Source: VAZQ01 sp963817015 (GTDB lineage: Bacteria; Pseudomonadota; Alphaproteobacteria; Rhizobiales; Xanthobacteraceae). Taken from it: a stretch of 64,000 bases of DNA. How positions within the stretch are numbered: position 1 is the stretch's first letter; every line of letters starts with the position of its first letter. The notes beneath the pieces are model-generated. The model was not told the origin of the DNA, did not search any database, and worked only from the letters and a program-made list of their open reading frames with translations. The translations under genes were made by a program, and so were the position numbers. This document shows, in pieces, positions 18,238 through 26,738 of this stretch. The stretch is from positions 1-64,000 of the forward strand of contig CAWFMV010000012.1 of NCBI GenBank assembly GCA_963817015.1. Direction: 5' to 3'.

Positions 18238-20217
18238 TTACTCCGCTGCGTGCGCTCTCGGCACGGCTACGTCCCCGACTGCCACGTCTTCGGCCGCCAC
18301 TTCCTCGACCGTCGGCGGGTTGCGGTTGGGCGCGATCACTTCGTCGCCGATCTCGGCAAGCTTCTCGCGCGCCGCTTCCGCCTCGCGCTGGCGATTCCAC
18401 ATGCTGGCGTAGAGCCCGCGCTTGGCGAGCAGCGCCTGATGGGTGCCGCGCTCCACGATCACGCCCTGGTCGAGCACGATGATCTCATCGGCGCCCACGA
18501 TGGTCGAGAGCCGATGTGCAATCACCAGTGTGGTGCAATTCTGTGACACGCGGTCGAGCGCATCCTGGATTTCCTTCTCGGTGTGGCTGTCGAGCGCCGA
18601 GGTGGCCTCGTCAAGCACCAGGATGGGCGGCGCCTTCAGGATCGTGCGCGCAATCGCCACCCGCTGCTTCTCGCCACCGGAGAGCTTCAGGCCGCGCTCG
18701 CCTACCTCGGTCTCGTAGCCCTTGGGCGAGAGCCTGATGAAGGCGTCGATCTGCGCGAGCCGCGCCGCCTCCTCGACCTCGGCATCGGTCGCCTCCCAGC
18801 GCCCATAGCGGATGTTGTAGCGGATGGTGTCGTTGAACAGCACTGTGTCCTGCGGCACCATGCCGATGGCGGCACGCACCGACCTTTGCTGAACATCACG
18901 GATGTCCTGACCGTCGATCATGATGCGGCCGCCCGTGATGTCGTAGAACCGGAACAGGAGCCGCGAGATCGTCGACTTGCCGGCGCCGGAGGGGCCGACG
19001 ATCGCGACCGTCTTGCCGGCCGGCACCTCGAAGCTCAGCCCTTTGAGAATGGGTCGCGCAGGCTCGTAGGCAAACGACACGTTCTCGAACCGGATCGCGC
19101 CTTGAGTGACCGCGAGGGGCAGCGCTCCCGGCTTGTCCTCGATCTCGGGCTTGCGGTCCAGAATGCCGAACATGGTCTCGATGTCGATCACCGCCTGCTT
19201 GATCTCGCGATAGACCATGCCCATGAAGTTCAGGGGCTGGTAGAGCTGGATCATCATGGCGTTGATCATGACGAAATCGCCGACGGTGTTGCGGCCCTCC
19301 TGGATGCCGTAGGCGCACATCACCATGCAGATCGCAAGCCCGATGGTGAAAATCGTCGCCTGCCCGGCATTGAGCACGGCGAGCGATACATAGGCCTCGA
19401 CGCTGGCGTCTTCATAGCGCGCCATCGAGCGGTCATAGCGCTTCGCTTCGCGCTCCTCGGCCACGAAATATTTGACGGTCTCATAATTGAGCAGCGAATC
19501 GATCGCCTTGACGTTGGCGTCGGTGTCGCTGTCGTTCATGCGCCGGCGAATGCCGATGCGCCACTCGGTGGCGAGATAGGTGTAGGCCGTGTAGCAGATC
19601 ACCGTCGCGATGATGACCGCCACGTAGCGCCAGTCGAACTGATAGAGCAGCACCACCACGATCATCGAGAGCTCGATGACCGTCGGCACGGCCTGCAAGA
19701 GCACCATGCGCACGATGGTCTCGATCGCATTGCGGCCGCGCTCCAGGACGCGCGTGAGCCCTCCCGTCTTGCGCTCGAGATGAAAGCGCAGCGAGAGCAG
19801 GTGCATGTGCTCGAACACCATGAAGGCGAGCCGGCGCACTGCATTCATCGATACGTTGGCGAAGACGCCGTCGCGCATCTGGGTGAAGATGGCCATGGTG
19901 ATGCGCACGCCGCCGTAGACGACCGTCATCAGGATCGGCGCCAGCAGGACCCAAGCGAGCCATGACGATGGCTGCGCATCGCCCTGCCCGGCAAGCGCAT
20001 CGGTCGCCCACTTGAAGGTGAACGGCACCGCGATGGTGGCGACCTTGGCGAACACCAGGAGCACCATCGCGATCACGACCCGCAGCTTCAGGTCGCGGCG
20101 ATTGGAAGGCCAGATATAGGGCCACAGCCCGATCAGCGTGGACAACAGCGAGCCGCCCGGATCGGAGGAGATTTCGCGCTTCAGCGCACGGGTCGATCGG
20201 AAGGTACCATCAGACAT
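18238..20217 (-). CDS. ABC exporter, ATM1/HMT type (fused permease and ATPase)
   Basis: A 659-residue half-transporter. Six membrane helices (about 45-330) precede the ATPase (about 365-600) with Walker A GPSGAGKST, Q-loop MVPQDTVLFNDTI, signature LSGGEKQRVAIARTIL, Walker B ILVLDEATSALD and the switch His in VIAHRLSTI. The permease segments (FKWATDALAG, YETVKYFVAEEREAKRYD) match the Atm1 family, which exports glutathione-linked sulfur or metal species. ATG 20217 is taken as start; a start at 20256 is possible. The C-terminal 50 residues are an acidic, Ala/Val-rich extension. It lies upstream of psd-pssA. Confidence 0.92.
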   Translation of the reverse strand: MSDGTFRSTRALKREISSDPGGSLLSTLIGLWPYIWPSNRRDLKLRVVIAMVLLVFAKVATIAVPFTFKWATDALAGQGDAQPSSWLAWVLLAPILMTVVYGGVRITMAIFTQMRDGVFANVSMNAVRRLAFMVFEHMHLLSLRFHLERKTGGLTRVLERGRNAIETIVRMVLLQAVPTVIELSMIVVVLLYQFDWRYVAVIIATVICYTAYTYLATEWRIGIRRRMNDSDTDANVKAIDSLLNYETVKYFVAEEREAKRYDRSMARYEDASVEAYVSLAVLNAGQATIFTIGLAICMVMCAYGIQEGRNTVGDFVMINAMMIQLYQPLNFMGMVYREIKQAVIDIETMFGILDRKPEIEDKPGALPLAVTQGAIRFENVSFAYEPARPILKGLSFEVPAGKTVAIVGPSGAGKSTISRLLFRFYDITGGRIMIDGQDIRDVQQRSVRAAIGMVPQDTVLFNDTIRYNIRYGRWEATDAEVEEAARLAQIDAFIRLSPKGYETEVGERGLKLSGGEKQRVAIARTILKAPPILVLDEATSALDSHTEKEIQDALDRVSQNCTTLVIAHRLSTIVGADEIIVLDQGVIVERGTHQALLAKRGLYASMWNRQREAEAAREKLAEIGDEVIAPNRNPPTVEEVAAEDVAVGDVAVPRAHAAE

Positions 20218-20368
20218 TGCAGGTCCCAGCGGCAGACGGGCCTCAGGGACCGTCAAGCGGCCCTATTCATATAGAAATTTTCCAAAGACAATAACCCTGG
20301 TAACCGTGACATCCCCTGCCCGTTCCGGGAGCTTGCGGAGCGCCGCCCGCGATGCCACATCTCTGGTT

Positions 20369-20974
20369 ATGAGTAAAATTAACGCGATTTGCGTCTATTG
20401 CGCATCAGGGCCGGGCACCAGCCCGGCCTTTGTCACCGCCGCCCGCAACTTCGGCCGTATTCTGGCCGAAAACCAAGTGCGCCTGGTCTATGGCGGCGGC
20501 TCGATCGGCCTCATGGGAGCGCTCGCAGAATCGGTGATCGACCACGGCGGCCAGGTCACCGGCGTGATCCCGGAGTTCCTGGTCGCGCGCGAGCTCATGC
20601 TGCAGCGCGCACAGGAACGCATCATCACGCCCGACATGCATGAGCGCAAGCGCATCATGTTCGAGCGCGCGGATGCGTTCGTGGCGTTGCCGGGGGGCGT
20701 CGGCACACTGGAAGAGCTGGTCGAGCAGCTCACCTGGGCGCAGCTCGGCCGCCACAAGAAGCCGATCCTGATCGCCAACATCGAGCAGTTCTGGGAACCG
20801 CTGCTGGCGCTGCTGGATCACATGCGCAAGCTCGAATTCATTCGCAAAGGCCTCACATTCAACCTCCTGCAGGTTGAGCGAGTCGAGGACATCCTGCCGA
20901 AGCTCATCGCAGCGGCGCAGCCCGTTCCGGAGATTGAGAAAGAAATGACGCCGGTCGCGGCCGAGCGGATGTGA
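20369..20974 (+). CDS. LOG family protein (nucleotide 5'-monophosphate phosphoribohydrolase)
   Basis: A 201-residue cytosolic enzyme that removes ribose 5'-phosphate from cytokinin-type or other purine nucleotides. The family signature PGGVGTLEELVEQLTW is present near residue 108, preceded by HERKRIMFERADAFVALPGG; the N-terminus CVYCASGPGTSPAF and LVYGGGSIGLMG form the Rossmann phosphate site. The start at 20369 (MSKINAICVYC) is used because upstream residues are not conserved. It is divergent from the ABC exporter gene. LOG proteins in soil and plant-associated bacteria can make free cytokinins, but a role in nucleotide salvage is equally possible. Confidence 0.9.
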   Translation: MSKINAICVYCASGPGTSPAFVTAARNFGRILAENQVRLVYGGGSIGLMGALAESVIDHGGQVTGVIPEFLVARELMLQRAQERIITPDMHERKRIMFERADAFVALPGGVGTLEELVEQLTWAQLGRHKKPILIANIEQFWEPLLALLDHMRKLEFIRKGLTFNLLQVERVEDILPKLIAAAQPVPEIEKEMTPVAAERM

Positions 20975-20987
20975 CGAGGGGCATTCG

Positions 20988-22019
20988 CTAGCGGCACCCC
21001 GGCGCGCCATCGTCATGCGCGAGCGTGAACGGCCCGAGCGCACGCGCCACATCACCGACCCATGACGCCGGCGCGATCCGATTGATCGGCACCTTGGCAT
21101 CAACGAGCTTCTCCTTGAAGAACGTATCCTGGATGTCGGCGAGGCTCGCCTCAAACACGCGGCCGTGCGGATCGGTCGCGCCCCATTCGATCCGCTCGAT
21201 CAGCGCTGTGTCCTTCACATCGGAATATTTCGCCAGGATGTGCGTGACCTCGGCCCGGTTGGGGCCGTGGTGATAGGCATTGCAATAGTCGCGCACGCCG
21301 CGCAGCGTCCCACGCACGAAGCGGCGGGCGGCGTCCTCGCTCTCGCGCGCCCAGTCGGTGTTCATCCACCAGACCGAGACCAGCACCGGCTGCGCCTTGA
21401 TCGCGCTGTCGGCATTGATCCATTTCACGCCAATGCCTTTCGCTTCGACCGCATCCTGCAGAGGCGAGATCATCAGCGCGGCATCGACCGCGCCGGTCGT
21501 GAGCGCGGTCGCCATCTGGCCAAATGGAATGTATTTGAGGTTGATGTCGGCAAGCGTGAGACCGCCCGCCTCCAGGACCTTGATCAGCTCATAGACCAGG
21601 ATGGCGCCGCGCGAGACTACGGCGACCGAGCGGCCCTTAAGGTCCGAAGGTTGCTTGAGCGTCGCCTTGAGCTCCGGACGGATCACCAGGTAGTGCGAAT
21701 AAGGGCTGGTGGCGCGTGACATCAGGATGCCGATCGGCAGCCCCTTGGCGAGCGAATTGAACAGGCCGGCCGTGATCGCGCCGCCGATCACGTTGAGCTT
21801 GCGCGTTGCAAGCTGCACGGTCATGTCGCTCGAGAGCCCGCTCATGTCGAGCTGCACGTCGACGCCGGCGTCCCGGTAGTATCCCTTCTCGATCGCGATA
21901 TAGAACGGCGCGCCCGAGAGCGACGGATTGTCGCCGACGACGATCTTGGGCAGCGACTGGGCAAGGGCGGGTCCACAGCACGCGAGCGCAATCGCGGCGA
22001 TGACGAGACGGAGGCCCAT
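20988..22019 (-). CDS. NMT1/THI5-like ABC transporter substrate-binding protein (NitT/TauT type)
   Basis: A 343-residue secreted receptor. Signal peptide at 1-20 (AIALACCGPALAQS). The mature part opens with KIVVGDNPSLSGAPFYIAIE, typical of NMT1-like receptors for nitrate, taurine, pyrimidine precursors or aromatics, then GYYRDAGVDVQL and LKGRSVAVVSRGAILVYEL. No permease or ATPase is adjacent. It is convergent with the LOG gene and divergent from the amidohydrolase gene, from which it is separated by a REP-like palindrome at 22.12 kb. Substrate unknown. Confidence 0.87.
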   Translation of the reverse strand: MGLRLVIAAIALACCGPALAQSLPKIVVGDNPSLSGAPFYIAIEKGYYRDAGVDVQLDMSGLSSDMTVQLATRKLNVIGGAITAGLFNSLAKGLPIGILMSRATSPYSHYLVIRPELKATLKQPSDLKGRSVAVVSRGAILVYELIKVLEAGGLTLADINLKYIPFGQMATALTTGAVDAALMISPLQDAVEAKGIGVKWINADSAIKAQPVLVSVWWMNTDWARESEDAARRFVRGTLRGVRDYCNAYHHGPNRAEVTHILAKYSDVKDTALIERIEWGATDPHGRVFEASLADIQDTFFKEKLVDAKVPINRIAPASWVGDVARALGPFTLAHDDGAPGCR

Positions 22020-22121
22020 GGTCGTTTCTCCCGACAGATGACATCGATGCTGACATCGTCAGGCGGCGGCTAACCGTCAATGCTCGCATCGTTCGACCGC
22101 CGATGCGGCCATGCACGTCTG

Positions 22122-22141
22122 GTCCCCGCTTTCGCGGGGAC
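22122..22141. repeat. REP-like palindrome (GTCCCCGC-N4-GCGGGGAC)
   Basis: A perfect 8-bp stem around a 4-base loop (TTTC), followed by GAACG. One of a family in this window (also 23.18, 23.27, 41.15, 41.21, 44.65, 44.73, 45.56 and 45.89 kb). Confidence 0.8.
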
Positions 22142-22182
22142 GAACGGGCGGGATATGGTCCAGACCCTTCGGAGTCACAAGA

Positions 22183-23157
22183 ATGCCTGCCAAACCTATC
22201 GTCATCGACTTCCACGCCCACGTCGCGACCAAGGAGGTCTTCGAGGCCACCTATCCGCTCTCGGTGATCGGCAGGCTGCGCGCCAAGGCGGAGGGCATCC
22301 ACCCCATGCCCGAGGGCCAGATGGCGCGCATGACCGACCTAGCCACACGGCTTGTCGACATGGACGCGATGGGGGTCGACATCCAGGTGATCAGCCCGAG
22401 CATCCTGCACCAATGCACGTACTCGCTCGATCCGCAGGAGGCGCTGCGGCTCGAGCGCATCGGCAACGACCACGTGGCCGAGACCGTCGCGAAAAAGCCC
22501 GACCGGCTGATCGGACTCGGCTCGGTGCCGCTGCAGGACGCAACGCTCGCCGCCCGCGAGATGGAGCGCGCGGTGCGCGACCTTGGCCTCAAGGGCATCG
22601 TGATCGCCTCACGGGTGAACGAGACCGAGCTAGGTGAAGCGCCGCTGCGGCCGTTCTGGGCGGCGGCCGAAGCGCTCGGGGTTCCGATCTTCATCCACCC
22701 GGCCGGCAATCCGGACGCGCGGCTGCGCCGGCATAGCCTGCTCATCTCGCTCGGCCAGCCTTTGGAGGAAGCGTTCGCGCAGTGCTCACTGATCTATGAT
22801 GGCATCATGGACGCGTTCCCACGTCTCAAGATCGCGTTCGCACACGGCGGTGGTTTCATCCCCTACTACACCGGCCGCTTCGATTGGATGGTCCGGCGCG
22901 GCACCACCAAGGGCATCAAGAGCGACTTCAGCACTTATCTGCGCTCGTTCTACTACGAGAGCGTGGTGTTCAACCCGGATGTGCTGGAGCGCCTGGCCGA
23001 GAAGGTGGACACGAGTCACATCATGCTCGGCACCGATTATCCGTTCGGCGAATGGAAGCCGGTCGCGTTCGTCGAGAGCGCAAAGAAGATTCCCGAGGCG
23101 CTGCGGCGGGACATCCTCGGCGCCAATGCGGCGCGGTTCTTAGGCGTGAATATCTAG
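22183..23157 (+). CDS. Amidohydrolase family protein (ACMSD-like metal-dependent decarboxylase/hydrolase)
   Basis: A 324-residue TIM-barrel enzyme. Metal ligands are visible in IDFHAHVA (near residue 8), PIFIHPAGNP (near 175), FAHGGGFIP (near 225) and LGTDYPFGEW (near 290), the order found in 2-amino-3-carboxymuconate semialdehyde decarboxylases and gamma-resorcylate or 5-carboxyvanillate decarboxylases. The start at 22183 is 8 bases after GGAG; the longer reading would run through a REP-like palindrome. It is divergent from the NMT1-like receptor and may act on a compound that receptor brings in (inference). Confidence 0.88.
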   Translation: MPAKPIVIDFHAHVATKEVFEATYPLSVIGRLRAKAEGIHPMPEGQMARMTDLATRLVDMDAMGVDIQVISPSILHQCTYSLDPQEALRLERIGNDHVAETVAKKPDRLIGLGSVPLQDATLAAREMERAVRDLGLKGIVIASRVNETELGEAPLRPFWAAAEALGVPIFIHPAGNPDARLRRHSLLISLGQPLEEAFAQCSLIYDGIMDAFPRLKIAFAHGGGFIPYYTGRFDWMVRRGTTKGIKSDFSTYLRSFYYESVVFNPDVLERLAEKVDTSHIMLGTDYPFGEWKPVAFVESAKKIPEALRRDILGANAARFLGVNI

Positions 23158-23175
23158 GGGCACGATGCTCATAAC

Positions 23176-23288
23176 TGTCGTCCCCGCGAAGGCGGGGAAC
23201 CATACGCCGCAGCCAAGCGATGTGGCGCAACCTTCGATCCAAACAGAAAGATCGGTGGTTATGGATCCCCGCCTTCGCGGGGACGACA
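23176..23288. repeat. REP-like palindrome pair forming a 113-bp inverted repeat
   Basis: TGTCGTCCCCGCGAAGGCGG at 23176 and its inverted partner CCGCCTTCGCGGGGACGACA ending at 23288 flank a 70-bp middle in which ACCATA and GGTTATGG also face each other. Both arms are themselves palindromic. It lies between the converging amidohydrolase and Bug-receptor genes and may act as a bidirectional hairpin. The structure resembles a MITE-like intergenic element. Confidence 0.8.
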
Positions 23289-23309
23289 GCAAGTTGCGCT
23301 TTACAGAGT

Positions 23310-24254
23310 TTAGAAATTCGCCGCGCGCGCGACGGCGGCCCAATATTGATGCTCCTGCGCGATCAGCCTGGCGAAATCCTGCGGCGAGCCGAGGCGCGGC
23401 TCCATCCCGAGCCGGGTGATAGTAGCCTGCCCCTCGCGCGTGCGCAGGCCGTCGTTGATCACTGTGTTGAGGCGATCGATGATCGACTGCGGTGTGCCGG
23501 CCGGCGCGAGCACGCCATTCCAATAGAAGCCGACGACGCCAGGAACGCCGGCCTCCGCCATGGTGGGCAGTTCTGGCATCTCGGGATGGCGCTTCTCGCT
23601 CGTCACCGCGAGCGCACGCAGCCTGCCGGCCTGGACGAAGGATTGAACGTTGCGCAGGTTGTCGACGAACATCTGGACCTGCCCGGCCAGCAGGTCGGCA
23701 ATCGCAGGCGTGGCGCCGCGATACGGCACGTGCACGATCTCGATGCCGGTGCGCTGCTTGATCAGCTCGCCGAACAGATGCGACGAGGTGCCGAAACCCG
23801 GCGACGCATAGTTGACCTTGCCCGGATTGGCCTTGGCGTAGGCCACGAATTCACCAACCGTCTTGGCCGGCACGCCCGGGTTGATCGTCACCGCGAACGG
23901 CGTGGCGGCGATCATGGCGACCGGCACGAGCTGCTTGAGCGGATCGTAGTCGAGCGTCTTGTTGACGGCGGGCGCCACCGTGATCGGCCCGGGCGAAGCG
24001 AGCGTCAGCGTGTAGCCATCGGGGTCAGCGGTGGTGACGAACTTGGTGCCGACCGTGCCGCCGGCACCGCCCGGCCGGTTCTCGATCACGACCGGCTGGC
24101 CGAGCGCCGCCGTGATCTGATCGCCGACGAGCCGCGCCATGACGTCGGCGCCGCCGGGCGCGAACGGCACTACCATCTTGATCGGGCGGTTCGGATAAGG
24201 CTGCGCGACGGCCTCGCTCAGCGCCGCAAGGCCGATGATGGCTGCCACGAGCAC
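23310..24254 (-). CDS. Tripartite tricarboxylate transporter (Bug-type) substrate-binding protein, start region frame-broken
   Basis: A 314-residue Bug-family receptor: YPNRPIKMVVPFAPGGADV after a signal peptide, ENRPGGAGGTVGT, NYASPGFGTSSHLFGEL, VHVPYRGATPAIADLLAGQV and the C-terminal PQDFARLIAQEHQYW. The only strong ribosome site (GGAGGAGGGCAGC) serves an ATG at 24264, in a different frame; the coding frame as read opens only at GTG 24254. One extra base between the two positions would make a normal MTARVLVAA-type leader. No TctA/TctB partner genes are near. Bug receptors are very numerous in Bradyrhizobium and Burkholderia relatives and mostly unassigned. Confidence 0.9.
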   Translation of the reverse strand: MLVAAIIGLAALSEAVAQPYPNRPIKMVVPFAPGGADVMARLVGDQITAALGQPVVIENRPGGAGGTVGTKFVTTADPDGYTLTLASPGPITVAPAVNKTLDYDPLKQLVPVAMIAATPFAVTINPGVPAKTVGEFVAYAKANPGKVNYASPGFGTSSHLFGELIKQRTGIEIVHVPYRGATPAIADLLAGQVQMFVDNLRNVQSFVQAGRLRALAVTSEKRHPEMPELPTMAEAGVPGVVGFYWNGVLAPAGTPQSIIDRLNTVINDGLRTREGQATITRLGMEPRLGSPQDFARLIAQEHQYWAAVARAANF

Positions 24255-24291
24255 GTGCCGTCATGCTGCCCTCCTCCCGGCCCGGTCGCCT

Positions 24292-25656
24292 CTAATCGAG
24301 CTGCACCGTCGCAATGTCGTTCTCGATCACCATTCTGGTCCCGAAACGCTGCGAAAGTCGATCGACCCGCGCCAGTGCGCGCTGCGCGATGTCGCCGCGG
24401 GCGAGCAGCGGCCGGCCGCGCTGCGCGCGCGGACGCCCATGGCCGAGGTCGAGCGGATAGAGCCGCACGGCGGCAAGCGCGCGATCGCGAAACTCGCATT
24501 CGGCCGCAAGCCCTTCCCAGAACTCGGGCGAGGCTGGAAAGCCGCGCCGGCCCTGGTCGGTGCGCGTATCGAGGAAATCGGCCGGCGTCGCCTCGTGCGG
24601 CAGGCCGAAGCGCTGATAGGCCTCCGCCGGAAACACCTCGACGGTGTCGTTCTGGAAGATGAAATTGCCAAGGCTGTAAAGGATAGGATGGCCGCGATAG
24701 ATCTCGACGCCGAGCGTGAGATGCGGGCCGTGGCCCGCCACCACGTCGGCGCCGGCGTCGATCGCGGCGCGCGCGAACTCGACGTAGAAGTCGGCCATCT
24801 CCTCCATGCCGACATCCGTCGCTGCGGTCAGGCGGCCGCCGGCGCCGAACTCGTGCGAGTGGAACGAGAAGATCACCCAGTCCGCCTGCCGGCGCGCCTC
24901 CTTGATCTGCCGCAGGATCGCATCGGCATCCTCGCGATTCACTTTGGTTGAAACGTGAAAGCCGTCGCCCTTGCGGAACTGGCTGCCCAGAAACGTGAAC
25001 GTGTCGTCCGCGTCGTTCGGCGCCTCCTTGGCGCTGAAGAATGCCGCGCGATGGCGCGCGCGCTCGGCGGTGAGCCCAAGCCGCTCGCTGCCGCGCTTGA
25101 GCTCGGCGAACATCGCGGCATCGACCGTGTAGCTCGTCGCGAAACCCAGTGGATTGATGCCCGGCCGCCCGGGCGAATCCGGCCGCTGGTCGGCGGCGCG
25201 ATTCCACGGCCGGAAGAACGAGGTCGCAGCCACGAGCCCGACGCGTCCGGCGCGCGTATCCGCATAGGCCGGCATGCGCGCCTCGGCGAGATTGGCGCCC
25301 GCGCCCGCGCACGGCAAGCCCGCCGCCTGGACGTGCTTGAGCGTGGCCATGAGACCGCCAGTGCCGTAGTCGGTGGCGTGGTTGTTGGCGTTGGAGAGAA
25401 GACCGAAGCCCATCCACTTGAGGTCCTCGAGCAGCCCGGGCGGCGTGGTCATCGGCGTGCCCTGCGTCCAGCCGGGCGCGCCCTCGTCGCGGTTGCGCAC
25501 CGTGGTCTCGAGATTGACGAAGGAAATATCAGCGGACCGGAGAAGCTCAACGAGCGCGAGATAATCAGGCTCGTCAAACGGTGTCAGCCGCCGCGACGGC
25601 ATCGCGTCGCCGGCGAGCAGCATGCGGATCGCGCCGTTTTCCGCGTGGTAGATCAA
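24292..25656 (-). CDS. CapA family protein (PgsA/CapA-like metallophosphoesterase fold)
   Basis: About 454 residues from a TTG start at 25656 that overlaps the stop of the TauD gene (TTGA), or 443 from the ATG at 25623. CapA marks: MLLAGDAMPSRRL at the N-terminus, DISFVNLETTV, LLSNANNHATDYGTGGL, IFSFHSHEFG and VVAGHGPHLTLGVEIYRGHP then ILYSLGNFIFQN, the metal-binding order of the calcineurin-like CapA fold. CapA proteins act in poly-gamma-glutamate or capsule formation but many solitary members have unknown roles. No pgsB/C genes are near; instead it is coupled to a dioxygenase and a cytochrome, so a role in small-molecule or phosphoester breakdown is possible (inference). Confidence 0.87.
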   Translation of the reverse strand: MIYHAENGAIRMLLAGDAMPSRRLTPFDEPDYLALVELLRSADISFVNLETTVRNRDEGAPGWTQGTPMTTPPGLLEDLKWMGFGLLSNANNHATDYGTGGLMATLKHVQAAGLPCAGAGANLAEARMPAYADTRAGRVGLVAATSFFRPWNRAADQRPDSPGRPGINPLGFATSYTVDAAMFAELKRGSERLGLTAERARHRAAFFSAKEAPNDADDTFTFLGSQFRKGDGFHVSTKVNREDADAILRQIKEARRQADWVIFSFHSHEFGAGGRLTAATDVGMEEMADFYVEFARAAIDAGADVVAGHGPHLTLGVEIYRGHPILYSLGNFIFQNDTVEVFPAEAYQRFGLPHEATPADFLDTRTDQGRRGFPASPEFWEGLAAECEFRDRALAAVRLYPLDLGHGRPRAQRGRPLLARGDIAQRALARVDRLSQRFGTRMVIENDIATVQLD

Positions 25657-26717
25657 TCGACCATCTCGCCGGTCAACTCGTAGATGTGGCGACCGGTACG
25701 CGAGGGAAAGCCGCCGCGCACGACGCCCGGCCGCTGGTCCTGATAGATCGTGCCCATCGCCTGGCTGAGCGGCCGGCTGTTCGGCACCGACAGCCACATC
25801 CGCAACAGATGACGGCGCCGCTCGCGCTCCGGATAGTCCTCGAACGCGGTACGGGCATGAAAGCAGACGTGATTGTTGAGGAGCTGGATGTCGCCCGGCT
25901 TGAACTCGTAGGTGATATGGAAATTCTCGTCGTTGGTGACGGTGTCGAGCAGGTCCATCGCCTCGATCTGCTCGGGCGTGAAGCGCGGCACCTCGGGGAA
26001 ACGCTGCGCGTTGACGATCTGGCCGCGGATGTAGCGGCAGGAGAATTTGCCGTCCTGCATGCTGAAGATCGGCTGCGGATAATAGGGCTTCTCGCCCGGC
26101 GGCTCCTGCTGGTTCCAGCTCCAGTAGACCGGCTGGTAGAGCACCTCGAGCAGATCGGGCCGCCGGCGCAGGATCTCGTTGTGAGCCGCGACCGAGCTTG
26201 CGACCTTGCTCAAGCCTCCGCGCATTGCGACGCAAAGCACGAACAGGCCGACCACGTCGGCGGAATCGGTGTGGAAGTTGAGCCGCTGGTTCGACTTGTA
26301 GCCGCGCCCCTGCGGCGAGTGGATATCGACGCCGACATTGCGCACGTCGCCCAGGATGTCGCCATCCTTGCTCTGCGACACCGCAGTGCCGACGTGGCGG
26401 CCGAAGCCCCAGTAGAGGAGCCGCAGGTCGTCCTTGGAATAGCCGTCGATCTTGATGCCGCGGAACTGATAGAGGCCCCGGCCGTCTTCCAGGAAATCGC
26501 GCGCGGCTGCGATCCGCTTGCTGACCGTGGGAAGCGGAAAATCCTCTTTGGTCAAAGTATCAAGCGTCGCCCTGCGCGACTTGGCGGCGCGCAGGGCATT
26601 CTCGATCTCCGCAATCTCATCGCTGGTGAACTCGTGGATCCAGTCGGGTGACGCCAGAAGGTCAGCTCCGCGCCAATCGGCCGGTCCTGCGATGATCTTG
26701 CGCATGCGTCGCAGCAT
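25653..26717 (-). CDS. TauD/TfdA family Fe(II)/2-oxoglutarate dioxygenase
   Basis: A 354-residue oxygenase. The facial triad is visible as HTDSAD (His and Asp near residue 150) and a distal His in LLNNHVCFHARTAFED (near 290); RRRHLLRMWLS carries the Arg that binds 2-oxoglutarate. Its length and the C-terminal NSRPLSQAMG match the larger gamma-butyrobetaine/TfdA-like members. It lies 21 bp behind the cytochrome c gene and overlaps the CapA gene by four bases, so the three are probably one transcript. Substrate unknown. Confidence 0.88.
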   Translation of the reverse strand: MLRRMRKIIAGPADWRGADLLASPDWIHEFTSDEIAEIENALRAAKSRRATLDTLTKEDFPLPTVSKRIAAARDFLEDGRGLYQFRGIKIDGYSKDDLRLLYWGFGRHVGTAVSQSKDGDILGDVRNVGVDIHSPQGRGYKSNQRLNFHTDSADVVGLFVLCVAMRGGLSKVASSVAAHNEILRRRPDLLEVLYQPVYWSWNQQEPPGEKPYYPQPIFSMQDGKFSCRYIRGQIVNAQRFPEVPRFTPEQIEAMDLLDTVTNDENFHITYEFKPGDIQLLNNHVCFHARTAFEDYPERERRRHLLRMWLSVPNSRPLSQAMGTIYQDQRPGVVRGGFPSRTGRHIYELTGEMVD

Positions 26718-26738
26718 TCCCTCGTCGCGTTGCCGCCC

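Noticed and set aside
18583..19965. 460-codon open frame on the + strand
   Set aside because: Antisense to the ATM1-type ABC exporter; His/Asp/Arg-rich shadow composition.
22095..22182. Upstream extension of the amidohydrolase gene
   Set aside because: It would translate a REP-like palindrome (HVWSPLSRGRT) not expected in the family; ATG 22183 has a ribosome site and begins the conserved sequence.
24292..26235. CapA-like gene extended to 647 codons
   Set aside because: The extra N-terminal part overlaps the TauD gene in another frame and is not conserved; a start at the TauD stop (TTG 25656) fits CapA length.
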